Assembly: GCF_902652685.1 (NCBI RefSeq)
Contig: NZ_CACRUY010000014.1
Location: forward strand, 1 to 64,000
Source of the DNA: Mycobacterium sp. Marseille-P9652
Lineage (GTDB): Bacteria; Actinomycetota; Actinomycetes; Mycobacteriales; Mycobacteriaceae
Direction: 5' to 3'
DNA: 64,000 nucleotides
Under the pieces are notes generated by a model. It searched no databases and was not told where the DNA came from. It saw nothing but the letters and a program-made list of their open reading frames with translations. This document shows positions 37,442 through 44,600 of the stretch, piece by piece. The position numbers and the translations under genes are program-made. Within the stretch, counting starts at the first letter, position 1. Each line of letters starts with the position of its first letter.

Positions 37442-38262
37442 CGGAAAGCCTGATCCCGGAGCCGTTGGCCCGCGGATTCTGCTTCGGGGAGGGCCCCCGC
37501 TGGTTCGAGGGCCTGCTCTGGTTCTCCGACATGCTGGGCGAGGCCGTGCACACCTCCGACCTGCGCGGCTCCGTCACCACGCTGCCGCTGCCGGGCCACC
37601 GGCCGTCGGGCCTCGGATTCCGGCCCGACGGGTCGCTGCTGATCGCCTCGACCGAGCACCGCCAGGTCCTGCGCTACGACGGGGAAACCGTCGTCACCAT
37701 CGCCGATCTCTCCGCGCTGGCGCCGGCCAACCTGGGCGACATGGTCGTCGACGACGCCGGCCGTGCCTACATCGGCAGCCAGGCCTTCTCCGGCGGTGTC
37801 ATCGTCCGCCTCGACGCCGACGGCGCCGACGTGGTGGCCGAAGACCTCGACTTTCCCAACGGAATGGTCATCACACCGGACGGCACGCTGATCGTCGCCG
37901 AGTCGACCGGCCGTCGGCTCACCGCCTTCGACATCGACGACGCGGGCGCGCTGCGCAACCGCCGGGTGTTCGCCGAGGGCCTCGACGGCCCACCCGACGG
38001 CATCGCCCTGGACGCCGAGGGCGGGGTGTGGACGTCGATGACGCTGGCCCACCAGTTCGAGCGCATCGTCGAGGGCGGCGCCGTGACCGACCGCATCGAC
38101 ATGGGCGACCGGGTCGCCATCGCGTGCGCGCTGGGCGGCCCCCAGCGACGCACGCTGTTCCTGCTGTCGAGCACGGACGCGTACCCTCAACGGCTCGTCG
38201 GCACGCGGCTGTCCCGGGTGGACGCGGTCACGGTAACCGTCCCCGGCGCCGGCCGGCCCTGA
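37429..38262 (+). CDS. SMP-30/gluconolactonase-like lactonase
   Basis: A 277-residue six-bladed beta-propeller of the SMP-30/gluconolactonase family. Metal ligands are Glu21 (FGEGPRW), Asn144 (DFPNGM) and Asp190 (GPPDGI); Asn101 may bind substrate. It should hydrolyse a lactone, either a sugar lactone or a lactone from the Baeyer-Villiger enzyme. The start is uncertain: the ATG at 37429 lacks a clear ribosome-binding site and falls inside the shared dyad, while no better ATG or GTG precedes the GFCFGEG motif. Confidence 0.83.
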   Translation: MFCKAESLIPEPLARGFCFGEGPRWFEGLLWFSDMLGEAVHTSDLRGSVTTLPLPGHRPSGLGFRPDGSLLIASTEHRQVLRYDGETVVTIADLSALAPANLGDMVVDDAGRAYIGSQAFSGGVIVRLDADGADVVAEDLDFPNGMVITPDGTLIVAESTGRRLTAFDIDDAGALRNRRVFAEGLDGPPDGIALDAEGGVWTSMTLAHQFERIVEGGAVTDRIDMGDRVAIACALGGPQRRTLFLLSSTDAYPQRLVGTRLSRVDAVTVTVPGAGRP

Positions 38263-38280
38263 ACTCCGAGAGGCGGACGA

Positions 38281-39111
38281 GTGACCGACTCCTACTACGA
38301 GCTGATCGACGCCGACGACCGGCTGGGCGAAAGGTTCAGGGCCACCGACCTGGCGCGCGGCACCTGGTCGGCGGCGATCCAGCACGGCGGCCCGGTGTCC
38401 GCGCTACTGGTCCGGGCGCTGGAACAATGCTCACCGCGAGAGGACACCCGTCTGTCCCGGGTCGTCATCGACCTGCTCGGCGGGGTGCCGGCCGAGGGCG
38501 ACCTCTGGATCGGCTCTGCGGTGCAGCGCGCCGGCAAACAGATCGAACTGGTCGGCGCCGAGATGCTCGCCCCCGGTCCCGACGGCGAACCGCGGCCCGT
38601 GGCGCGTGCCACCGGATGGCGGTTACAGCGGCAGGACACGCGAGGGATTGCCCACGCCGCTCCCGAGCCGCCGCGGCCGCGGATCCAGGCCCGCGACCGC
38701 AACCTCAAGGCGAGGGACTGGGACCGCAACTACGTGCACAGCCTGGACTGGCTCTGGCTGACCGAGCCGCTGAGTGAAGGTCCCGGCGAATCCTGGATCA
38801 AGCCGAGCGTCGACCTCGTCAGCGGCGAGAACATGACGCAGCTGGAACGCCTGTTCGCGGTGGCCGACTGCGCCAACGGCATCGGCAGCAAGCTCGACAT
38901 CACCAAGTGGACGTTTCTCAACACCGACCTGGCGGTGCACGTGTTCCGGATACCCGACGGCGAGTGGATCGGCATCCGCGCGGAGACCAGCTACGGCCCG
39001 GACGGCATCGGGACGACGGTCGGCACGCTGTTCGACGAAGGGGGCGCCGTGGGAGCCATCCAGCAGTCCGTGCTGGTGCGGGCCCGCCCGGGGCGGGGGC
39101 ACGGTACGTGA
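38281..39111 (+). CDS. Thioesterase family protein (acyl-CoA thioesterase-like)
   Basis: A 276-residue two-hotdog thioesterase-like protein: WSAAIQHGGPVSALLVRALE opens the first half, and DLAVHVFRIPDGEWIGIRAETSYGPDGIGTTV is the characteristic end of the second. It differs from the TesB-like protein nearby. The GTG start lies 19 bases after the SMP-30 gene, so both are probably one unit; the TetR gene follows after 31 bases. Confidence 0.8.
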   Translation: MTDSYYELIDADDRLGERFRATDLARGTWSAAIQHGGPVSALLVRALEQCSPREDTRLSRVVIDLLGGVPAEGDLWIGSAVQRAGKQIELVGAEMLAPGPDGEPRPVARATGWRLQRQDTRGIAHAAPEPPRPRIQARDRNLKARDWDRNYVHSLDWLWLTEPLSEGPGESWIKPSVDLVSGENMTQLERLFAVADCANGIGSKLDITKWTFLNTDLAVHVFRIPDGEWIGIRAETSYGPDGIGTTVGTLFDEGGAVGAIQQSVLVRARPGRGHGT

Positions 39112-39134
39112 CAACGCGGCTCAACTTCGTAAGG
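39109..39134. promoter_or_regulatory. Degenerate shared dyad in front of the TetR gene
   Basis: TGACA (39109-39113), 14 bases, CGTAA (39128-39132): 9 of 10 core positions match copies 1-3 with the same spacing. It overlaps the ribosome-binding site of the TetR gene, as expected for autoregulation. Confidence 0.45.
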
Positions 39135-39142
39135 TTTGAGAC

Positions 39143-39682
39143 ATGAGCCAGCCGGCCCAGACGTCCGACACCGACACCTCGACGCGTCAGCGGATCCTCG
39201 AGGCCACCGCCGAGGTGCTCGGCCGCAACGGCAAGACCAAGCTCAGCCTGTCCGAGGTCGCCGCGCAGGCGGGCGTCTCGCGTCCCACGCTCTACCGGTG
39301 GTTCGCCTCGAAAGAGGAGTTGCTGGCGGCGTTTTCGCAGTACGAGCGCCAGGTGTTCGAGAGCGGTCTGATCAAGGCGACGCAGGGGCTCAAGGGTGTG
39401 GACAAGCTCGACGCCGTGCTGCGCTTCATCGTCGACTACCAGCACTCCTATTCCGGGGTGCGCATGGTCGACGTGGAGCCCGAGTACACCATCGCCCAGT
39501 TCGGCGGGGTCATTCCCCAGATGCGCGACGGGCTGCAACGGCACCTGTCGGGACCCAACGCCGCGGTGAAGGCGGCGACGGTGATCCGAATCGCCATCTC
39601 GCACTACATCGTTCGCAGCGACGACGCCGACCAGTTCCTCGCGCAGCTGCGGCACGCGGTCGGCATGAAGACGGCTGACTAA
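39143..39682 (+). CDS. TetR family regulator, candidate regulator of the catabolic island
   Basis: A 179-residue TetR regulator. The helix-turn-helix spans about residues 12-58 (SLSEVAAQAGVSRPTLYRWFASKEELL); the rest is the ligand-binding helical domain. The ATG at 39143 has AAGG 8 bases upstream. It is the only transcription factor inside the island and has a degenerate copy of the island's shared dyad in front of it, so I infer that it controls these units. The ligand may be an acyl-CoA or the pathway substrate. Confidence 0.87.
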   Translation: MSQPAQTSDTDTSTRQRILEATAEVLGRNGKTKLSLSEVAAQAGVSRPTLYRWFASKEELLAAFSQYERQVFESGLIKATQGLKGVDKLDAVLRFIVDYQHSYSGVRMVDVEPEYTIAQFGGVIPQMRDGLQRHLSGPNAAVKAATVIRIAISHYIVRSDDADQFLAQLRHAVGMKTAD

Positions 39683-39685
39683 CTC

Positions 39686-39749
39686 CCGCGAGCGTGCGCG
39701 TTTGCACGCGACACGCCGCTCCGCCGCGCGCAACTACGCACGCTCGCGG
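39686..39749. terminator. Long inverted repeat between convergent genes
   Basis: CCGCGAGCGTGCG (39686-39698) and its exact complement (39737-39749) flank a 38-base loop; similarity extends into the loop (TTGCrCGCG). It lies between the stops of the TetR gene and the FAD oxidase, so it is well placed as a bidirectional terminator. The sequence also looks like a dispersed mycobacterial intergenic palindrome. Confidence 0.55.
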
Positions 39750-39759
39750 CCGCGGAAGA

Positions 39760-41109
39760 TCAGTCGAAGAGAACCGCGGCGTTGAGGTAGCCGGTCGGGT
39801 CCAAGGCCGACTTCACACTGCGCATCGCGGCGACGTCGGCGGGCTCGCGCGACATGCCGAGGTAGAGACGCTTGCGGCTGCCGACGCCGTGCTCGGAGCT
39901 CACGTTGCCCCCGCACCCCGCGATGAGCTCCAGCATCGGCCCGTACACCGCCCGCTCCCCCTCGGCCGGGCAGCGCAGCACGTTGAGGTGCAGGTTGCCC
40001 TCGCCGACATGCCCGAACAGCACCGGAAGTGCGTCCGGCACGCGCTCCTCGAGCAAACGCGTTGCCGCATCGACGAATTCGTGGATGGACGACAGCGGCA
40101 GCGAGACGTCGAACTTGAGCGGGGGACCGTACACGCCGAGGACCTCGGCGATCGACTCGCGCAGCTGCCACAGCCGTTGCTGCGCGACGGCGTCGACGCC
40201 CACGGCGGGCTCCCCACACAACTGCACCCCGTCGAGCAGGTCGGCGAGCCGGCTCGTCTGGTCGTGGTCGGCGGCCAGCTCCACCAGCAGCAGCCAGTCG
40301 CCCTCGACCGGGGCGCTCACCCCCAAGTGCTCGCGGGTCAGCGCGGCGGCCCGGCCGTCGATGAGCTCCAGCGCGGCGATCCCGTCGGCGTCCCGGAAGC
40401 TCCGGCCCGCCTCCACCAGCGCGTCCAGCGTGGCGAACCCGCAGACCGCCGTCACCCGGTGTGACGGGGTCGGGTGCAGGCGCAATTCCAGCGACGTGAT
40501 GACCCCGAGGGTTCCTTCGGCGCCGACGAACAGGGCCGGCAGGTCGTAGCCGGTGTTGTCCTGGCGAACACGGCTGTGGCGCCGGAACAGTGACCCGTCC
40601 GGCAGCGCCACCTCCAACCCAAGGACCTGCTCGCCCATGTTGCCGTAACGTACCGTGCGCAGGCCGCCGGCGTTCGTCGACGCCATGCCGCCGACGGTGG
40701 CCGTGTCGCGGGCGGCGAGGTCCACACCGAAGACCAGCCCCGCCCCCTGCGCCGCCCGTTGCACCGCGGCGAGCGTGGCGCCGGCACCGGCCTCGACGCG
40801 GCGCTCGACGCTGTCGACATCACCCAGATCACGCAGCCGCTCGGTGGACAACAGCACGTCGTCATGCTCGGGGACAGTGCCCGCCACCAGCGACGTGCGA
40901 CCCCCCTGCACCGTCACGTGCGTCCCGGCGTCGCGGCACACCCGCAGCACCTGCGCCACCTGCTCGGCCGAGCCGGGGCGCACCAGGGCGCTGGCCCGTC
41001 CGCGATACCGCCCCGTCCAGTCCGCCCCGCGGCCGGCCAGCACGTCGGGGTCGGTGACCACATGGTTCGGCCCCACGATGTTCTTCAGTTCGGAGAGGCT
41101 GCCCGGCAT
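39760..41109 (-). CDS. FAD-linked oxidase (GlcD/D-lactate dehydrogenase type), Rv0161-like
   Basis: A 449-residue flavoprotein of the FAD_binding_4 type. The N-terminal FAD domain shows HVTVQGGRTSLVAGTVPE and GMASTNAGGLRTVRYGN; the C-terminal substrate domain includes LFGHVGEGNLHLNVL and SSEHGVGSRKR. It should oxidise a 2-hydroxy acid or similar compound. Its length equals the 449 residues I remember for Rv0161. Position marks the left end of conserved synteny after the island. Confidence 0.9.
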   Translation of the reverse strand: MPGSLSELKNIVGPNHVVTDPDVLAGRGADWTGRYRGRASALVRPGSAEQVAQVLRVCRDAGTHVTVQGGRTSLVAGTVPEHDDVLLSTERLRDLGDVDSVERRVEAGAGATLAAVQRAAQGAGLVFGVDLAARDTATVGGMASTNAGGLRTVRYGNMGEQVLGLEVALPDGSLFRRHSRVRQDNTGYDLPALFVGAEGTLGVITSLELRLHPTPSHRVTAVCGFATLDALVEAGRSFRDADGIAALELIDGRAAALTREHLGVSAPVEGDWLLLVELAADHDQTSRLADLLDGVQLCGEPAVGVDAVAQQRLWQLRESIAEVLGVYGPPLKFDVSLPLSSIHEFVDAATRLLEERVPDALPVLFGHVGEGNLHLNVLRCPAEGERAVYGPMLELIAGCGGNVSSEHGVGSRKRLYLGMSREPADVAAMRSVKSALDPTGYLNAAVLFD

Positions 41110-41158
41110 GCTCGCGGTTATAGCACGTGACGGGAAAACGCCCGTCCGACGGCGAAAT

Positions 41159-41506
41159 TCAGCCCGCGTCGCGGCTTCTATGCTTGCCGAGGAAGTTCGA
41201 CCATGACACCACCTCGGGGTGTTGCCGGAGCAGGGCGCGCCGCTGGCGCTCGGTCATGCCACCCCAGACCCCGTACTCCACCCTGTTGTCCAACGCCTCG
41301 GCCGCGCACTCCTGCGTGACCGGGCAGCGACGGCACATGGCCGCGGCCTTGCGCTGGGAGGCACCGGTGACGAACAGCTCGTCGGGATCGTTTTCGCGGC
41401 ACAGGGCTTTCGACACCCAACCGGCCGAGTCCTCGTCGTCCGCGCTGCGGACCACGCCCCACACGCCCGCGCCGTATCGTCGGCCGGGAAGATCTGACAC
41501 TGACAC
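41159..41506 (-). CDS. WhiB4-like iron-sulfur regulator
   Basis: A 115-residue Wbl protein. Four cysteines for a [4Fe-4S] cluster are Cys36, Cys58, Cys61 and Cys67, followed by the GVWGG turn and a basic DNA-binding tail. SKALCRENDPDELFVTG and RRALLRQHPEVVSWSNFL are very close to M. tuberculosis WhiB4, whose own gene is elsewhere (Rv3681c), so this is probably a paralogue. WhiB4 is a redox-responsive regulator. GTG start with GAAGGGAA upstream; another GTG lies two codons later. Confidence 0.88.
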   Translation of the reverse strand: MSVSDLPGRRYGAGVWGVVRSADDEDSAGWVSKALCRENDPDELFVTGASQRKAAAMCRRCPVTQECAAEALDNRVEYGVWGGMTERQRRALLRQHPEVVSWSNFLGKHRSRDAG

Positions 41507-41627
41507 GAGGCGTTCCCTTCTTCAGGCCGAAGCCCCCCACAGCAGAATCTGGTGATTCCCCCCACCAGGCCCGCCTAAACACAAGTCAAACAACGTGGAC
41601 GACTATGTCCCGATCACGATATCCCGG

Positions 41628-42368
41628 TCAGAACTCCTTGTGCGGCACATCGGTGACCAACCCGCCGTCCATGATGAACTCGCTGCCCGTGGAGTACGAC
41701 GACTCGTCGCTCGCCAGGAACAGGACGAACATCGACACCTCCCGCGCCTCCCCGGGTCGGCCCAAGGGGACCGTGACCATGTCTTCGGGGAGCTTAGCGG
41801 TCATCGGGGTGCGGATGAAGCCGGGATGGATGGAATTCACGCGAATGTTCAACGGCGCCAACTCCAGTGCCGCCGACTTGGCCAGGCCGCGCACCCCCCA
41901 CTTCGATGCGACGTACGGGTGCACCGCCGGCGCCCCGCGCAGCCCCTCGATCGACGACACGTTGATGATCGAGCCGCCCCCCGCCGCGGTCATCGGTTCG
42001 ACGACGGCCCGCATGCCCAGGAAGGTCCCGGTCAGGTTGACGTCGATCACCCTCTGCCACTTGGCCAGGTCGAAGTTCTTCAGCTGCCCCAGCGCGACGA
42101 TGCCGGCGTTGTTGACCAGGACGTCGAGCCTGCCGAAATCGCCGGTCGCCGCGGCGACCGCCGCGTCCCAGTGGTCGGGCTGGGTGACATCGAGGTGGAC
42201 GTAGCGGGCGGCGTCACCCAGTTCGGTGGCCAGCGCCTTGCCCTCGTCGTCGAGGATGTCGCCGATCACCACCTTGGCGCCTTCCTCCACGAGCACGCGC
42301 GCGTGCTCGGCACCCATGCCGCGGGCGCCACCGCTGATCAGCGCGACTTTGCCGTCTACTCGTCCCAT
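41628..42368 (-). CDS. SDR, 3-alpha/20-beta-hydroxysteroid dehydrogenase-like (FabG3/Rv2002-like)
   Basis: A 246-residue classical SDR: SGGARGMG at 12-19, Asp37 for NAD(H) preference (IGDILD), NNAG near 86, catalytic Ser139, Tyr152, Lys156. The sequence is notably close to M. tuberculosis Rv2002 (FabG3), a 20-beta-hydroxysteroid dehydrogenase, including DILDDEGKA and the ASDESSYSTGSEF tail. It probably acts on a steroid- or terpenoid-like alcohol or ketone. It lies 23 bases downstream of the next gene on the same strand. Confidence 0.87.
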   Translation of the reverse strand: MGRVDGKVALISGGARGMGAEHARVLVEEGAKVVIGDILDDEGKALATELGDAARYVHLDVTQPDHWDAAVAAATGDFGRLDVLVNNAGIVALGQLKNFDLAKWQRVIDVNLTGTFLGMRAVVEPMTAAGGGSIINVSSIEGLRGAPAVHPYVASKWGVRGLAKSAALELAPLNIRVNSIHPGFIRTPMTAKLPEDMVTVPLGRPGEAREVSMFVLFLASDESSYSTGSEFIMDGGLVTDVPHKEF

Positions 42369-42391
42369 AGGGGCGGGGTTCCTTTCTCCGG

Positions 42392-43477
42392 TTAGGTGGC
42401 CACGAGATCTGGTGCGTAGAGGCCTTTGCCGGTGACCAGCGGCAGGTCCAGGGTGGTGCGGATGCCGGGCGGCGCGGCGATCACCGCGGGGATCGCGTTG
42501 ACGATGCGGCCGGCCGCGCCCGCGATCGCGGCGTAGTTGTGGTCACCCTTGCGACTGCTCGGAACGATGTCCACGGCGTAGGACGGTTCACCGGTGATCT
42601 CGACGCGGTACGAGCCACCTCCGGCGGCGGGTTGCGGCCAGTCCGGTCGCAGGTCGGGGCGCAGCCGGGTGATGTGCTCGATGACGATCGCCGGCCGGCC
42701 GCCCGCCATTCCGCGGATCTCGAACTGCAGCGCGGCCAGCGTGCCCTTGGCGACCCGGCCGACCGCGATGTCGAAGTCCTCCGGCGCGGGTTCGCGCTGG
42801 TGCGACTCGGTGATCTGGTCGATCTCGATGCCCAGGCCGGCCGCCAGCTGCCGGATGGCCGTCCCCCACGCGATGCTGAGGACACCGGGCTGCAGCAACA
42901 TCGGAGTGTCTTCCAGGGGACGGCCGAAACCCATGTAGTGCATGACCTCCGCGCCGTCATAGGTGGCGTAGTCGGCGATCTCCATGCAGCGCACCTGCTC
43001 GATGCTCTGGCAGGTTCCCGCCAAGGCGAACGGGATCAGGTCGTTGATGAACCCCGGATCCACACCGCTGATGAATAGGGTCGAATTGCCTTGTTGCGCA
43101 GCGTCTTCGATGCGGGCGATGTACTTGTCGGGCATCACGCCCCACGGATACTGCAGCAGGCCCGGAGCGGACCCGACCACGTTGCTGCCCGCCGCCAGGA
43201 TGCGCCGGACGTCGTTCATCGCCTCGGGTAGGCGGGTGTCGCCCATCGCGCAGTAGACGACGCATTCGGGGCCGGTGGCCAGGACGGCGTCGAGGTCGCC
43301 GACCGCCGCGACGCCCGTGTCGACCCCGGCACCGCACAGCGCTCCCGCGTCCTTGCCCACCTTCTCCGGCGACGACACGCACACCCCGGTCAGGTCGAAC
43401 GCCGGGTTGGCGACGAGTTCGGAGAGGGCCAGGCGTCCGACGTTTCCGGTGCCGACGTGCGCCACGCGAATCGCCAT
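42392..43477 (-). CDS. Dihydrodipicolinate reductase-like NAD(P)-binding oxidoreductase
   Basis: A 361-residue protein with an N-terminal Rossmann fold (VAHVGTGNVGRLALSEL) of the dihydrodipicolinate reductase/amino-acid dehydrogenase type and a C-terminal domain typical of actinobacterial relatives annotated as NAD(P)H-dependent amine dehydrogenase. True lysine biosynthesis is unlikely, as many paralogues occur in mycobacteria near lipid genes. It is divergent from the hydrolase across a 90-base region that contains a strong palindrome. Confidence 0.78.
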   Translation of the reverse strand: MAIRVAHVGTGNVGRLALSELVANPAFDLTGVCVSSPEKVGKDAGALCGAGVDTGVAAVGDLDAVLATGPECVVYCAMGDTRLPEAMNDVRRILAAGSNVVGSAPGLLQYPWGVMPDKYIARIEDAAQQGNSTLFISGVDPGFINDLIPFALAGTCQSIEQVRCMEIADYATYDGAEVMHYMGFGRPLEDTPMLLQPGVLSIAWGTAIRQLAAGLGIEIDQITESHQREPAPEDFDIAVGRVAKGTLAALQFEIRGMAGGRPAIVIEHITRLRPDLRPDWPQPAAGGGSYRVEITGEPSYAVDIVPSSRKGDHNYAAIAGAAGRIVNAIPAVIAAPPGIRTTLDLPLVTGKGLYAPDLVAT

Positions 43478-43517
43478 GAGTTCCTCCGTCCCGGAAGCCG
43501 CTCGAAACTTTCTAGAC

Positions 43518-43531
43518 AGTAGTCCACTACT
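43518..43531. promoter_or_regulatory. Perfect palindrome in a divergent promoter region
   Basis: AGTAGT-CC-ACTACT has perfect 6-base arms, with further partial symmetry (GAC left, TGTC right) outside. It lies between the divergent genes starting at 43477 and 43568 and is probably an operator, possibly for a TetR or GntR protein encoded elsewhere. Confidence 0.55.
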
Positions 43532-43567
43532 TGTCCGCCGCCTATCCGGGCAGAATGGAATTCACCC

Positions 43568-44470
43568 ATGACCCAGCGAGACGACGTCGAATTCACCTCC
43601 GGTGCCGACCGCATCAGCGCGTGGCTCTATCGCCCGGCGGGCGACGGTCGCGCGCCGCTGCTGGTGATGGCGCACGGCCTCGGGGCGGTCCGGACCATGA
43701 GGCTCGATGCCTACGCCGAACGCTTCAGCGCGGCCGGTTACGCGTGCCTGGTCTTCGACTATCGCAACTTCGGGGACAGCGGCGGCCAACCCCGCCAGCT
43801 GCTCGACGTCGGGATGCAGCTGGCGGACTGGGCCGCGGCGGTCTCGTACGCGCGCACCCTCGACGCCGTCGACCCCGACCGGATCGGCTTGTGGGGCACA
43901 TCCTTCGGCGGTGGGCACGTGATCGCCACGGCGGCCCGGGTGCCGGGTATCGCGGCGGCCGTGGCCCAATGTCCGTTCACCGACGGCGTCGCGTCGCTGC
44001 GGGCGATCCCGCCGCTGACCGCCGCCCGCATCACCGAGCGGGCCGTCCGCGACATCGTCGGCGCCGCCACCGGGCGAACCCCGGTGATGATCCCGACCGC
44101 CGGAAGGCCCGGCGAGGTTGCGCTGATGACCGCTCCCGACGCCTACGACGGCTACCTCAGGCTCGTGCCGCCGGGTGTGCAGGTCCCCAACGAGGTCGCC
44201 GCCCGCATCGGCCTGAAAGTCCTCACCTACCGTCCGGGCCGGCTGACCGCGAAGGTCCCCTGCCCGATCCTGTTCTGCGTGTGCGAGACGGACTCGGTGG
44301 CGCCGGCGACGCCGACGCTGCGGTATGCGGCGAAGGCGCCGCACGGCGAGGTCAGGATGTATCCCGAGGGCCATTTCGCGATCTACGTCGGCGACGCTTT
44401 CGAGCGTGTGGTGGCCGACCAGCTCACATTCCTCGACAGGCACCTGAAGGGTGCGCGCGCCGAGCGTTAG
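43568..44470 (+). CDS. Alpha/beta hydrolase
   Basis: A 300-residue alpha/beta hydrolase of the dienelactone-hydrolase/BAAT-like type. The oxyanion HGLG is at 36-39, nucleophile Ser112 is in GTSFGG, and probable acid and His are in ETDSVAP and EGHFAIY. A small cap lies between about 150 and 230. The substrate is unknown. It is divergent from the reductase-like gene and probably controlled by the shared palindrome. Confidence 0.85.
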   Translation: MTQRDDVEFTSGADRISAWLYRPAGDGRAPLLVMAHGLGAVRTMRLDAYAERFSAAGYACLVFDYRNFGDSGGQPRQLLDVGMQLADWAAAVSYARTLDAVDPDRIGLWGTSFGGGHVIATAARVPGIAAAVAQCPFTDGVASLRAIPPLTAARITERAVRDIVGAATGRTPVMIPTAGRPGEVALMTAPDAYDGYLRLVPPGVQVPNEVAARIGLKVLTYRPGRLTAKVPCPILFCVCETDSVAPATPTLRYAAKAPHGEVRMYPEGHFAIYVGDAFERVVADQLTFLDRHLKGARAER

Positions 44471-44489
44471 CAAACTTCGGAGAGTTTGC
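44470..44489 (+). terminator. Hairpin after the hydrolase gene
   Basis: GCAAACT-TCGGAG-AGTTTGC is a perfect 7-base-pair stem starting at the last base of the stop codon. A U-tract is absent. It could alternatively be an operator for the following PE gene. Confidence 0.4.
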
Positions 44490-44600
44490 GTCAAATCGCC
44501 GCCTGCACGACGGGACGGTTCTACTCTCGGATTACCCAGGACCCCGGGTTGCGGGTAGCTGATCGGGGCAGGGTCGCCGATGAGGGGAAGGACCGGCGGG

